A stretch of 21,081 nt of DNA, from contig DEMN01000003.1 in the NCBI GenBank assembly GCA_002359215.1, positions 486 through 21,566 on the forward strand, in the 5' to 3' direction. Source of the stretch: Flavobacteriales bacterium UBA2669 (GTDB lineage: Bacteria > Bacteroidota > Bacteroidia > Flavobacteriales_E > Vicingaceae). The notes below the pieces were generated by a model. The model made no database searches, was not told where the DNA came from, and saw only the letters and a list, made by a program, of their open reading frames with translations. The position numbers were made by a program, and so were the translations under genes. Numbering within the stretch: the first letter of the stretch is position 1; each line of letters opens with the position of its first letter. This document shows, piece by piece, positions 1 through 8,288 of the stretch.

Positions 1-2132
1 ATAGTAGTGTCGTTACTAGCTACAACTGTAGGAAGAGGATTAACGGTAATGAAATTATTCATAAAGATAGAGTCAGAACCAGCAGAATTACTAGCTACAA
101 GAGCCACATCAAAAGTTCCGGCAGTTGGGTAACAAATATTAGTTGGATTTTGTTGTGATGAAGTAGGAGTAGAAGAACCAAAGAAGTACCATGACCAACT
201 GGTAGGTGTTCCTATACTTAAGTCAGTAAAGCTAATACAATCATTAATACAAATGGTAGAATCGGAAGCACTTAGTGCAGCTACAGGAAAGTTACATGGA
301 ACAACATAAGCTGTTACAGGAATTAAGTAAGGAGCTGGACAAGCTCTCACCCAATAAGTTGTGTTAGCAGTTAGTATAGGAGTAGTAAAACTAGTACCTG
401 TGTTAACTAAATTACCATTAAATTGAGCATCAAACCACTCTATGATAGTGCCACTTGGAGCTGTTCCTGTTAAGGAAGCATTTAAAGTTGCAGTTGAATT
501 ACTACATGTAGAATCATTATTTACGATAATATCAAAACTATTTATGGTCTCATTTGGTAAACCAACACCACCCATGGTAGCACCATTAGGAGGAAATTGA
601 GATACAAAAGGTGAGTTAGTTACACCATTTATTCCTCCATTAGCAAACCGGTTGGGCGTTCCCGCTGAAATAGCAATGTAGCCTCCACCACCTCCACCAC
701 CAGGTCCTTCTCCTTCATCAATGCTTGCAAAAACACCAGCAACTAAAACTTGGTTACCACCATTACCACCATTAGCAGCAATACTATCAGTAACGGTTAC
801 ATTTCCTGTAGTTTTTAAAATGATGGTACCGCCACCACCTGCACCTCCGGGAGCATCTCCTCCGGCAAGTTGTCCAAAACCAGCACTTCCTGGATTAATA
901 TCTACACCATTAGCTCCATGAGCAATAATTTTTCCAGCACCTGTAATATCAGCATAGGTAGATAAAAAGATAATTCCACCACCATTTCCACCATCTGTAG
1001 CGTAAGCATTATCTCCATCTCCGGCACCACCACCGCCTCCCATAAATATTTTTCCGGTAGAGTAATCTAATGGTCTTCCGCCAAGCCCACCTGCTATTCG
1101 TCTATTATCACCCCCCCAATTCGTATTTCCAGGTGCTTCTGTAAGTTCATTTCTGTTATTTCTTAAAATAGAATAACCACCTCTTCCTCCTCCGGAAGAG
1201 GTGGTTGTTGAAGATAAAACTGGTTCTAAGTTCCAAGCAGTAATATAGTTGGCATTGCTGATGTCTGGATTTCCAACACCATCATTCCAGTTATTTATGT
1301 TACCAGCGTTGGCACCACCACCTCCGCCTGCATTATGGGCATTTCCGCCACCACCAGCATTGGCTGCTGCTCCTCTGCAATAACCGGCACCTCCTGCATT
1401 AAAAGTAGCATAAATACTTTGATCTCCTGCAATTCCTTCTCCTTTTTCAGCTCCTTCTGCCTGATTGGCATCTGCATATCGTAGTCCTCCATAAACTGTT
1501 GAAAAACTAGTTGTTAAAGCAGTTCCTCCTCTAAAACCTAATCCGGTAACATCAATTTTACCACCTGCATTTATAGTGGTTTGACCCAAAACTTCTACAG
1601 CCAAAACACCTCCACTAGTAGCATTCCAAGCAGTTGCTGTTAAGTTTCCCCCATTATTAATAGTAAGGGTAGTATATCTAGGTACTCTAATTATTAAAAC
1701 CCTATCACTAGCGGTATAACTTAAAGACAATGGACAATCTAAATTGATGGTTGTTGTATTTGGTACACTGGCAACTTGAACTAATTCATAATTTCCTGCA
1801 TTATTATAATTTGTAATCCTTCCCCAAGTGGTATAAAATTTTGATGAATTAATATTTGGACTAGCAATAGTATCTTCAACAGAAGCACCTTGAACTTGAT
1901 AAATCATTATTAAATCGCCTTGAGCAAGAGGGTTACTAAAATTGGTTGACAAAGCACTGTTAGTAACAGTTATACTTGTAGCTCCAGCATTAGCATCAGC
2001 AGTAAGCATAGTATAAGCATTTACTACTTCTGTTGTGGAAACAATTTTAGCTCCATCTTTTCCTCTTTGAGCAAAAGAAACAGCTACTGTAGAAGAAAAT
2101 AGAATAAGTATTATTAGATTTTTTAATATCAT
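1..2132 (-). CDS. Large secreted glycine-rich surface protein with Ig-like and PKD domains (C-terminus outside window)
   Basis: The frame is open without a stop from the ATG at 2130-2132 to the left edge, giving 710 residues of an incomplete protein. Residues 1-21 form a signal peptide ending in VSFAQ. Residues of about 22-240 are Thr/Asn-rich and beta-like; about 240-500 are strongly glycine-rich, with repeated GGGG and GGNGG clusters; about 530-610 resemble the Ig-like modules of Bacteroidota surface proteins (short ending TYWVRAC); and about 613-700 form a PKD domain (FTDLS, then SWSWYF, then YPTAGTFDVALVASN). Such modular proteins are usually exported to the cell surface and often carry a C-terminal type IX secretion signal; that end lies outside the window, so the route is inferred. 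It may be an adhesin or extracellular matrix component. A promoter match lies upstream at 2207-2214. The role is unproven. Confidence 0.85.
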   Translation of the reverse strand, partial: MILKNLIILILFSSTVAVSFAQRGKDGAKIVSTTEVVNAYTMLTADANAGATSITVTNSALSTNFSNPLAQGDLIMIYQVQGASVEDTIASPNINSSKFYTTWGRITNYNNAGNYELVQVASVPNTTTINLDCPLSLSYTASDRVLIIRVPRYTTLTINNGGNLTATAWNATSGGVLAVEVLGQTTINAGGKIDVTGLGFRGGTALTTSFSTVYGGLRYADANQAEGAEKGEGIAGDQSIYATFNAGGAGYCRGAAANAGGGGNAHNAGGGGGANAGNINNWNDGVGNPDISNANYITAWNLEPVLSSTTTSSGGGRGGYSILRNNRNELTEAPGNTNWGGDNRRIAGGLGGRPLDYSTGKIFMGGGGGAGDGDNAYATDGGNGGGIIFLSTYADITGAGKIIAHGANGVDINPGSAGFGQLAGGDAPGGAGGGGTIILKTTGNVTVTDSIAANGGNGGNQVLVAGVFASIDEGEGPGGGGGGGYIAISAGTPNRFANGGINGVTNSPFVSQFPPNGATMGGVGLPNETINSFDIIVNNDSTCSNSTATLNASLTGTAPSGTIIEWFDAQFNGNLVNTGTSFTTPILTANTTYWVRACPAPYLIPVTAYVVPCNFPVAALSASDSTICINDCISFTDLSIGTPTSWSWYFFGSSTPTSSQQNPTNICYPTAGTFDVALVASNSAGSDSIFMNNFITVNPLPTVVASNDTT

Positions 2133-2206
2133 ATTAGGTTTTTGAATTATACAACAATAAAGACTACTTAAATTCTTTAAAAGTTGCTTAAAAAAAATAA
2201 AAACAC

Positions 2207-2214
2207 CAAATATA
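2207..2214 (-). promoter_or_regulatory. Bacteroidota -7 element for the surface protein gene
   Basis: On the minus strand this reads TATATTTG, an exact match to the TAnnTTTG consensus. It would start transcription near 2203, giving a leader of about 70 bases before the start at 2132. No TTG lies at the usual -33 distance, so the match is partial. The rest of the 2133-2254 gap is AT-rich with no clear hairpin. Confidence 0.5.
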
Positions 2215-2254
2215 AGAGGATAGTTTAGCTAAATGAAATAAAATATTACTTCTT

Positions 2255-3343
2255 TTATTGTGTTCCTAACTTTGCTAATAATTGGTAATGGCTTTTTAAT
2301 GCCCCGAAAAAAGTTGGATTGGAATAATAAGGTAATTGAAATTCTTGAGCAGTTTCTCTGACTATTTTTGAGATTTTTCTGTAGTGTACATGACAAATAT
2401 TTGGAAACAAGTGATGTTCTATTTGAAAGTTTAACCCACCAACATACCATGATAAAATTCTATTGTTTTCGGCAAAGTTAGCAGTAGTGTGTAATTGATG
2501 TACTGCCCAATTGTTTTCAATATTTCCACTATCATCAGGAAGTGGAAATGAAGTTTCGTTTACTACGTGTGCTGCCTGAAAAATGGTAGATAATATTAAT
2601 CCGCAAACATAATGCATTACAAAGTAGAAAATTAAGGTTAACCACCATTGTTGGTTGGCAAAGATTAAAGGAATAACTAATATTTGTAAGAAATAAAGTG
2701 CTTTAACAATAACTAAATTAATATATGCTTTTTGGTAAGTTATTCCTTGTGTTTTTAACAAATCCATTTTATGGTATCTTCTCAGTTGAATAAAATCTTT
2801 TTTTAAGGACCAAGAAACGGTTAATAAACCATATAAAAACCAAGCATAATATTTTTGAAAACGATGGGCTTTATATTTTTTCTGATGTTCTGAAAATCGC
2901 ATTAATCCACCTGAATCTAAGTCTTCATCATGGTTATGAATGTTAGTAAATGAATGGTGTAGCACATTGTGTTGAATTCTCCAATTAATATAACTTCCGC
3001 CAACTAAGTTGATTAAATAGCCAAGTGATTTGTTGGTTTTTTTGTTTTTTGAATATACATCATGATTGGCATCGTGCATAATGGACAAACCTATGCCAGC
3101 CATTCCTGTTCCCATAATAACCCAAAGCAGTAATACTACTAGGTTACTATCAAAAATATTAAAAACTACTAAAAAATAAGGTACTAAATATAATAGCAAC
3201 ATAAAAATGGTTTTAATAACCATGTTGCTATTTCCAAATCTAGAAATATTATTTGATTTAAAATAGAGGTTTACTCTCTTTCTTAATTCTCTAATAAATT
3301 CGGATTGATTGTTTGGGTTAAACTTTACTCCTTCAGTATGCAT
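2255..3343 (-). CDS. Membrane fatty-acid desaturase (acyl-CoA / linoleoyl-CoA desaturase-like)
   Basis: A 362-residue integral membrane di-iron desaturase of the FADS superfamily. The three histidine boxes are all visible: HDANHD at 90-95, HNVLHH at 125-130 and QIEHH at 307-311. A further His pair sits in HQLHTTANF around 282-290. Hydrophobic segments lie at about 43-62, 68-88, 165-180, 208-228 and 235-255. The QxxHH third box is the variant found in front-end (delta-5/6-type) desaturases, but the N-terminal cytochrome b5 domain of eukaryotic front-end enzymes is absent, so electrons must come from a separate donor. It probably introduces a cis double bond into a membrane acyl chain using O2; the regiospecificity cannot be read from sequence. 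The gene has its own promoter in the 51-base gap after yebC. Confidence 0.9.
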   Translation of the reverse strand: MHTEGVKFNPNNQSEFIRELRKRVNLYFKSNNISRFGNSNMVIKTIFMLLLYLVPYFLVVFNIFDSNLVVLLLWVIMGTGMAGIGLSIMHDANHDVYSKNKKTNKSLGYLINLVGGSYINWRIQHNVLHHSFTNIHNHDEDLDSGGLMRFSEHQKKYKAHRFQKYYAWFLYGLLTVSWSLKKDFIQLRRYHKMDLLKTQGITYQKAYINLVIVKALYFLQILVIPLIFANQQWWLTLIFYFVMHYVCGLILSTIFQAAHVVNETSFPLPDDSGNIENNWAVHQLHTTANFAENNRILSWYVGGLNFQIEHHLFPNICHVHYRKISKIVRETAQEFQLPYYSNPTFFGALKSHYQLLAKLGTQ

Positions 3344-3366
3344 GTATTATTGTAAAAATTGAAATG

Positions 3367-3398
3367 CAAAGGTACGAAATCTTTAATCAAATTATCAA
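3367..3398 (-). promoter_or_regulatory. Promoter of the desaturase gene
   Basis: On the minus strand TTG (3396-3398) is followed by 21 bases and TACCTTTG (3367-3374), an exact fit to the flavobacterial consensus. The predicted start of transcription is near 3363, leaving a leader of about 20 bases. The -33 element overlaps the stop codon of the upstream yebC gene. Confidence 0.65.
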
Positions 3399-4114
3399 TC
3401 TTCAGATTCATCCATGGTATGATATACATTTTGTACATCATCGTCTTCTTCAATTTTTTCGAGTAATTTTTCTATATCTGCCTTTTGTTCAGGAGTTAAT
3501 TTTTTTGTAACTTGAGGAATTCTTTCAAAACCTGAAGATAAAATTTCTATATTTTTTTCTTCAAAATATTTTTGGATGGAGCCAAAATTCTCAAAAGGAG
3601 CATATATAATTATACCATCTTCATCCTCAAAAACTTCTTCAGCACCATAATCTATTAGTTCTAGTTCAAGTTCTTCCACATCAAGTCCAGATTTTTCTAC
3701 TCTAAAGTTGCAGGTATGGTCGAACATAAAAATTACAGATCCCGAAACACCTAGGCTTCCATCACATTTGTTAAAGTAACTTCTAATGTTGGCAACTGTT
3801 CTGTTGTTATTGTCTGTAGCTGTTTCTACTAAAACAGCAATTCCGTGTGGACCATAGCCTTCTAGTATAACTTCTTTATAATCAGAAACGTCTTTTGAAG
3901 TAGCTTTTTTTATAGCTCTTTCAACGTTTTCTTTAGGCATATTGGCTGCTTTAGCATTTTGGATAACAGCTCTTAACCTGGAGTTAGATTCTGGATCAGG
4001 ACCACCATCTTTAATCGCAATAACAATGTCTTTACCAATTCTAGAAAAAGTACGAGCCATTTGTCCCCATCTTTTAAACTTTCTTGCTTTTCTAAATTCA
4101 AAAGCTCTTCCCAT
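3395..4114 (-). CDS. yebC: YebC/PmpR/TACO1-family protein
   Basis: At 239 residues this has the normal length for the family and carries its conserved N-terminal region (MGRAFEFRKARK, then IGKDIVIAIKDGGPDPESN, then AKAANMPKENVERAIKKA), followed by the GYGPHGIAVLVE segment. Family members were long annotated as DNA-binding transcriptional regulators (PmpR type). Mitochondrial TACO1 and more recent bacterial work point to a translation role at difficult, proline-rich stretches. Which applies here cannot be told from sequence. The C-terminus is strongly acidic (EEDDDVQ, DESED). It lies 45 bases downstream of the deoxynucleoside kinase gene with no consensus promoter between them, so the two may be co-transcribed. 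Confidence 0.92.
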   Translation of the reverse strand: MGRAFEFRKARKFKRWGQMARTFSRIGKDIVIAIKDGGPDPESNSRLRAVIQNAKAANMPKENVERAIKKATSKDVSDYKEVILEGYGPHGIAVLVETATDNNNRTVANIRSYFNKCDGSLGVSGSVIFMFDHTCNFRVEKSGLDVEELELELIDYGAEEVFEDEDGIIIYAPFENFGSIQKYFEEKNIEILSSGFERIPQVTKKLTPEQKADIEKLLEKIEEDDDVQNVYHTMDESED

Positions 4115-4159
4115 GATTAAAAAAATTAAATGTTGTTGTTGAAATATTGATAATTAGAA

Positions 4160-4783
4160 TTATTTATTTTCAAATAATCCGTGTAGTTCAGCATCGATAG
4201 AATTGATAATAGTTCCCAAATCTTCAGCCTTCTCTGAGAAATTATTATTATCAACATCTATAATTAAAAGCTTACCTTGATCGTAAGTAGAAACCCACGC
4301 TTCATACCTTTCATTTAAACGCTTTAAGTAATCTAATCTTATACTTTCTTCGTAATCTCTACCTCTTTTTTGAATCTGGTTTACTAAGGTAGGAACAGAG
4401 GCTCTTAAGTAAATCAATAAATCTGGAGGTGTAATAAAGCTTTCTTGTAATTTAAAAAGTGAAAAATAAGTTTCAAAATCTCTGGTGGTCATTAACCCCA
4501 TAGAGTGTAAGTTAGGAGCAAAAATGTAGGCATCTTCATAAGTTGTTCTATCTTGAATAACCGTTTTTTTACCTTTTCTAATTTCTTGAATTTTACTGAT
4601 ACGGCTAGTCATATAATATACTTGTAGGTTAAATGACCAACGTTGCATGTCGTTATAAAAATCGTTCAAATATGGGTTGTCATCCACATCTTCAAAATGA
4701 GGTTCCCATTTATAATGTTTGGCTAATTGAGTTGTTAAAGTAGTTTTACCGGAACCTATGTTCCCTGCTATTGATATTAACAT
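4160..4783 (-). CDS. Deoxynucleoside kinase (deoxyadenosine/deoxyguanosine kinase type)
   Basis: A 207-residue P-loop kinase that transfers phosphate from ATP to a deoxynucleoside for nucleotide salvage. Visible motifs are the P-loop GNIGSGKT at 7-14, the DRT segment (D78 R79) followed by YEDAYIFAP, which corresponds to the (E/D)RS motif holding the sugar hydroxyl and catalytic base, and the arginine-rich LID-like stretch QKRGRDYEE around 138-146. Length and layout match bacterial dAK/dGK enzymes and not thymidine kinase. Substrate preference (dA, dG, dC) cannot be assigned with certainty. A consensus -7 element lies about 35 bases upstream of the ATG. Confidence 0.9.
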   Translation of the reverse strand: MLISIAGNIGSGKTTLTTQLAKHYKWEPHFEDVDDNPYLNDFYNDMQRWSFNLQVYYMTSRISKIQEIRKGKKTVIQDRTTYEDAYIFAPNLHSMGLMTTRDFETYFSLFKLQESFITPPDLLIYLRASVPTLVNQIQKRGRDYEESIRLDYLKRLNERYEAWVSTYDQGKLLIIDVDNNNFSEKAEDLGTIINSIDAELHGLFENK

Positions 4784-4816
4784 AAAATTTAGTTTCTGTT
4801 ATTGTGGTTAAAAGTA

Positions 4817-4824
4817 CAAAAATA
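4817..4824 (-). promoter_or_regulatory. -7 element for the deoxynucleoside kinase gene
   Basis: The minus strand reads TATTTTTG, matching TAnnTTTG, about 33 bases before the start codon. No TTG is seen at the expected -33 distance, so this is a half match in an AT-rich gap. Confidence 0.4.
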
Positions 4825-4851
4825 GAAGTTTTTATAAGCTATTTTTATTCT

Positions 4852-5643
4852 TTAATTGATTTTATCAATAAGAAGTTCATTTTTTTTGGTTTGAAGGTAA
4901 ATGTATTTTCCTTCTAATCTAACAGATTTTATAGGTTCTTGGATAGTTAATTCATATTGCTGAATTTCCAAACTAAGAAAATCATAAGTCATCACAGAAC
5001 TGTTCTCAGCTATGAAGATTATAAATTTTTCTTTTATCTGAAAAGTGCTTAATCCATAAATAGGAATAGTTTTAAGGTAAGTGCCAAAATTATCAAATAT
5101 AAGAATGCCATTTTTAGGGTCGTTTAGATACACATTGTTGTTGTGTTCTACTAAAAAATTAGGTTGGATGTTTTTGTTTAGTAAGTTACTTAAATTGGCT
5201 GAAGTGTTGGAAGTGGTTAAATCTTGATTTTTTCGGATAAGTTCAAACCTTAACGGATTATAATACCACATTCCGTTATTGTATGAGCGACAAACTAATG
5301 ATGTTTCTTCTAAATTGAGTTGAGTTAAATCTATAACGGTAGAAGTAGGAGAGAGAGTATTGTCTAAAATTAGTATTTTAGTAAAATCTCTAAAATATAC
5401 TATAATTTTCATGGGACTACTTACATCAACACTAGCTATTTTACCTAATAAATTGTTACTATAAGTGTATTGAAGCTCTCCTTTTATATTGAATTTTTTT
5501 ATTTCAACGTCATTAATGTCGTAGTAATTTCCGAATTGGTCGGTGGTAAAAGTTATGCCTTTTAGTACTACTTTTTTAGGTTGACTAAACAATACAAGGG
5601 TTGAAAGTGCCAGAACGATTAGTATTGTTAGTTGTTTTTGCAT
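4852..5643 (-). CDS. Secreted beta-rich protein of unknown function (possible beta-propeller)
   Basis: I do not recognise this 263-residue protein by a named function. Residues 1-20 form a signal peptide (hydrophobic core ILIVLALSTLVLF, then SQ), so it is exported, probably to the periplasm. The mature part consists of short alternating strands with recurring hydrophobic-Asp turns such as KILILDN, GILIFDNFG and VMTYDF, with the spacing seen in propeller-type blades. There is no lipobox, no catalytic motif and no C-terminal sorting domain. The upstream 75-base gap (5644-5718) holds no exact consensus promoter. Neighbours are a GH3 enzyme upstream and a nucleoside kinase downstream, neither of which suggests its role. 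The propeller fold is inferred from strand pattern only. Confidence 0.75.
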   Translation of the reverse strand: MQKQLTILIVLALSTLVLFSQPKKVVLKGITFTTDQFGNYYDINDVEIKKFNIKGELQYTYSNNLLGKIASVDVSSPMKIIVYFRDFTKILILDNTLSPTSTVIDLTQLNLEETSLVCRSYNNGMWYYNPLRFELIRKNQDLTTSNTSANLSNLLNKNIQPNFLVEHNNNVYLNDPKNGILIFDNFGTYLKTIPIYGLSTFQIKEKFIIFIAENSSVMTYDFLSLEIQQYELTIQEPIKSVRLEGKYIYLQTKKNELLIDKIN

Positions 5644-5718
5644 AACAGATTAAATTATAAGTGAATTTATATAAGCTCTAAAATTATACCATTTTTTGGA
5701 ATATTAAAACGAATAAAT

Positions 5719-7239
5719 TTATTGACTTATTGGTAATAGTTGTAACATTTCTTCAACAAAACTTCTGTTGTTTGATAAGCGAGGTATTTTATGTTGTCCA
5801 CCTAGTTTGTTTTTAGATTTTAACCATTGGTGAAAAGTTCCTTTGGTAATAGTTATAAGCTCTGGTGGAGATAAAATCATGTCTTTATGTCGTTTGGCTT
5901 CATAATCAGAATTGAGTTTTTTAAGTTCTTCATCTAAAATAGCAGCAAAGTGGTTTAAATTATCAGGAGTTTTTTCAAACTCTATTAACCATTGGTGTTT
6001 TCCTGATTTTTTAGATTCAAAATAAACAGGAGCAGCGGTAAATTCATTTATTATGGCATCGGTTTTTTCGCAAGCAACAGCAATGGCTTTTTCGGCATTA
6101 TGTATCATTAATTCTTCACCAAAAGCATTTATAAAATGCTTGGTTCTTCCTGCTACTTTAATTCTAAAGGGAGCAATAGATGTAAACTGAACTGTATCTC
6201 CTAATCTATAACGCCACAAACCGGCATTAGTGCTAATAACCATTTCGTAAATTTTGTTTAGTTCAACTTCTTCTAAAGGATACGTTTTTGGGTTACTTTC
6301 TTCACTATGCTCAACAGGAATAAACTCGTAAAAAATGCCATAATCTAGCATCAACAACATTTCTTTAATTTTAGATTGATCTTGAATACCAAAATAGCCT
6401 TCTGAAGCATTATAGTTTTCATAATAATTCATGTTTGTAGAAGGAATAATTTTCTCGAATTGTGTTTGATAAGGAGAGAAATTTATTCCGCCATGCATAT
6501 ATAATTCTAAATTTGGCCAAATGTCTAATAAATTGTCTGTTTTGTTGAGCTCCAGTATTCTTTTTAATAGAATTAAGGTCCAAGAAGGAACACCGGAAAT
6601 ATTAGAAACATCTTCTTTAGAAGTGCTGATTGCCATTTTTTCAATTTTTTCTTCCCATTCTTCCATTAATGCAATTGCTAATTCAGGAACCCTTCTAATT
6701 TCTACCCAAAACGGAAAGTTTTTCATGATGATGGCAGATAAATCTCCAAAATAAGAATCGCCATTAAATTGATTGAGTTTGCTGCTTCCGCCAACTACCA
6801 AAGTTTTTCCTAAAATTAGTTTAGAATTTGGATGGTTATGATGATAAATTGCCAATAAATCTTTACCTCCTTTGTAATGACAGTTTTCTAAAGATTCTCT
6901 ACTAACAGGAATAAATTTGCTTTTACCTGTAGCTGTGCCGGATGATTTTGCAAACCACTTAATTTCGGAGTGCCATAATATATTTTGTTCACCTTGTTTA
7001 ATTCTTGAAACATAAGGCTCTATATCTTCATAAGATTGGAGCGGAACTTTATTTATAAAATCGTGATAGTTGTTAATGTTTTGATAATCGTGTTGTTTTC
7101 CCCATTCGGTGTTTTTAGCTTCTAAGAGTAGTTTGTAAAGTAATTCGTGCTGAACATTAATGGGATATTTCATAAATAACTCCATTTGATGAATGCGTTT
7201 TTTTATAAACCATGAAAAAACAGAGTTGATAATTTCCAT
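5719..7239 (-). CDS. GH3-family acyl-adenylating enzyme (bacterial)
   Basis: A 506-residue protein of the GH3 family, named after plant enzymes that adenylate jasmonate or auxin and join it to amino acids. The three nucleotide-binding motifs of the ANL-like fold are visible: SSGTATGKSKFIP at 99-111, YENYNASEGYFG around 273-284 and LWRYRLGDTV at 341-350. The following KVAGRTKHFINAFGEE marks the hinge to the C-terminal domain. It should therefore activate a carboxylic acid with ATP and pass it to an amine or thiol. The acceptor and acid are unknown, and plant-hormone chemistry should not be assumed. It lies 62 bases downstream of coaE on the same strand with no exact promoter match, so it probably ends that operon. 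Confidence 0.88.
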   Translation of the reverse strand: MEIINSVFSWFIKKRIHQMELFMKYPINVQHELLYKLLLEAKNTEWGKQHDYQNINNYHDFINKVPLQSYEDIEPYVSRIKQGEQNILWHSEIKWFAKSSGTATGKSKFIPVSRESLENCHYKGGKDLLAIYHHNHPNSKLILGKTLVVGGSSKLNQFNGDSYFGDLSAIIMKNFPFWVEIRRVPELAIALMEEWEEKIEKMAISTSKEDVSNISGVPSWTLILLKRILELNKTDNLLDIWPNLELYMHGGINFSPYQTQFEKIIPSTNMNYYENYNASEGYFGIQDQSKIKEMLLMLDYGIFYEFIPVEHSEESNPKTYPLEEVELNKIYEMVISTNAGLWRYRLGDTVQFTSIAPFRIKVAGRTKHFINAFGEELMIHNAEKAIAVACEKTDAIINEFTAAPVYFESKKSGKHQWLIEFEKTPDNLNHFAAILDEELKKLNSDYEAKRHKDMILSPPELITITKGTFHQWLKSKNKLGGQHKIPRLSNNRSFVEEMLQLLPISQ

Positions 7240-7301
7240 AACATTTATTGTTCAAAATCAATGTTATAAAAGTAGAAAAAAAATTTAGATAATAATTGAA
7301 C

Positions 7302-7913
7302 TCAGGTTATTAATGTATTGTTAAGTTTTTTAACGATATCTAAAATTTGAGGAATTACCAAATGTTGGTTATCATTTTTAATAATGAAATCTGCATGAGT
7401 AATTAATTTTTCTTCGGGGAGTTGTTTACGCATTCTTACGATAACTTCTTTTTCGGAAACATTGTCCCGCTGCATTACTCGTTTTATTCTTTCTTTTTTG
7501 GGAGCAGTAACAACAATAATTTTATCAACCTGTTTGGCAGCACCCGATTCTATTAATATGGCTGCTTCTTTAATTAAAATAGGAGCTTGGTTATTTTTGT
7601 TTACCCAAGTTTCAAAAAGTTTTTTTACTGCCGGATGAATAATGTTGTTGAGTTGTTGAAGTTTTTCATCATCATTAAAAACAATATTGGCTAAGGCTTT
7701 TTTGTCGAGTTGATTTTGCTCGTTATAAACATTTCCAAAAAGCTTAATAATTTGTTGTTTTATTTCAGGGTGGGAATAAAGTTGTTTAGCTTCGAGGTCG
7801 GAATTGAAAACAGGAATTTTTAAGGTATTAAAAACTTCGGCAATGGTAGATTTTCCACTACCGATACCACCGGTAAGTCCAATAATAATGGATTTTGTAA
7901 CCGATTTATTCAT
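7302..7913 (-). CDS. coaE: Dephospho-CoA kinase
   Basis: A 203-residue enzyme catalysing the last step of coenzyme A synthesis, ATP-dependent phosphorylation of the ribose 3'-hydroxyl of dephospho-CoA, in the cytoplasm. The P-loop GGIGSGKST is at 15-23, the substrate-binding segment NSDLEAKQLY follows at 37-46, and the family motif LNNIIHPAVKKLF is present, as is the lid-region stretch ERIKRVMQRD. Length is normal for the family. It starts 27 bases after the yajC stop, consistent with one transcript from the DUF1573 gene through yajC and coaE to GH3. The N-terminal eight residues before the first beta strand are slightly long, but no better start exists. Confidence 0.96.
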   Translation of the reverse strand: MNKSVTKSIIIGLTGGIGSGKSTIAEVFNTLKIPVFNSDLEAKQLYSHPEIKQQIIKLFGNVYNEQNQLDKKALANIVFNDDEKLQQLNNIIHPAVKKLFETWVNKNNQAPILIKEAAILIESGAAKQVDKIIVVTAPKKERIKRVMQRDNVSEKEVIVRMRKQLPEEKLITHADFIIKNDNQHLVIPQILDIVKKLNNTLIT

Positions 7914-7940
7914 GATTATTAGGATAAAAAATGGAGAAAA

Positions 7941-8261
7941 TTAATTTTTCTCCATTTCTTCAGCTGAAAACTCTTTCGCTATAGCAGCTTTTTCAATTTT
8001 TAATCTATTGCCGCCTTCCGTTTCAATAATTGCTATTTCGTCTTTCACTTCAATAATTTTTCCGTGAATACCTCCAATGGTAATAATTTTAGCACCTTTC
8101 TGAAGAGCTTCTCTAAACTTTTTTAGGTCTTTTTGTTTTTTCATTTGAGGTCTTATCATAAAGAAATAAAATACTAGAAAAATAAGACCAAACATTAATA
8201 TTGTTTGAAGTCCTCCGCCTTGTTCTCCCTCTGGAGATGCCATTAATAAAATTGTGTTCAT
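7941..8261 (-). CDS. yajC: YajC, Sec translocon accessory subunit
   Basis: A 106-residue single-span inner-membrane protein. The transmembrane helix lies at about 19-36 and ends in the diagnostic FYFFMIRPQMKKQKDLKKF, followed by the small cytoplasmic domain with GAKIITIGGIHGKIIEV. YajC associates with SecDF-YidC and the SecYEG channel; secDF is not in this window. An internal ATG seven residues in (MASPEGEQ) could also be used; I kept the first. It sits 27 bases after the DUF1573 lipoprotein gene and 27 bases before coaE. The conserved pairing with DUF1573 and coaE is common in Bacteroidota as I recall it. Confidence 0.95.
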   Translation of the reverse strand: MNTILLMASPEGEQGGGLQTILMFGLIFLVFYFFMIRPQMKKQKDLKKFREALQKGAKIITIGGIHGKIIEVKDEIAIIETEGGNRLKIEKAAIAKEFSAEEMEKN

Positions 8262-8288
8262 TTTTTTAATTTATAGGTGTAAAAAATA

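Noticed and set aside
721..921. Plus-strand proline-rich reading frame of 66 codons
   Set aside because: It is the antisense of the Gly-rich coding region on the minus strand (GGN complements to NCC, giving proline); no leader or promoter.
1295..1492. Minus-strand 65-codon frame rich in Met, Glu and Val
   Set aside because: It is an out-of-frame shadow of the surface protein gene, whose correct frame is open over the entire 1-2132 stretch.
5712..5723. 12-base palindrome AATAAATTTATT at the end of the GH3 gene
   Set aside because: No loop, pure A/T and no T-tract; likely chance in AT-rich DNA and not called an operator or terminator.
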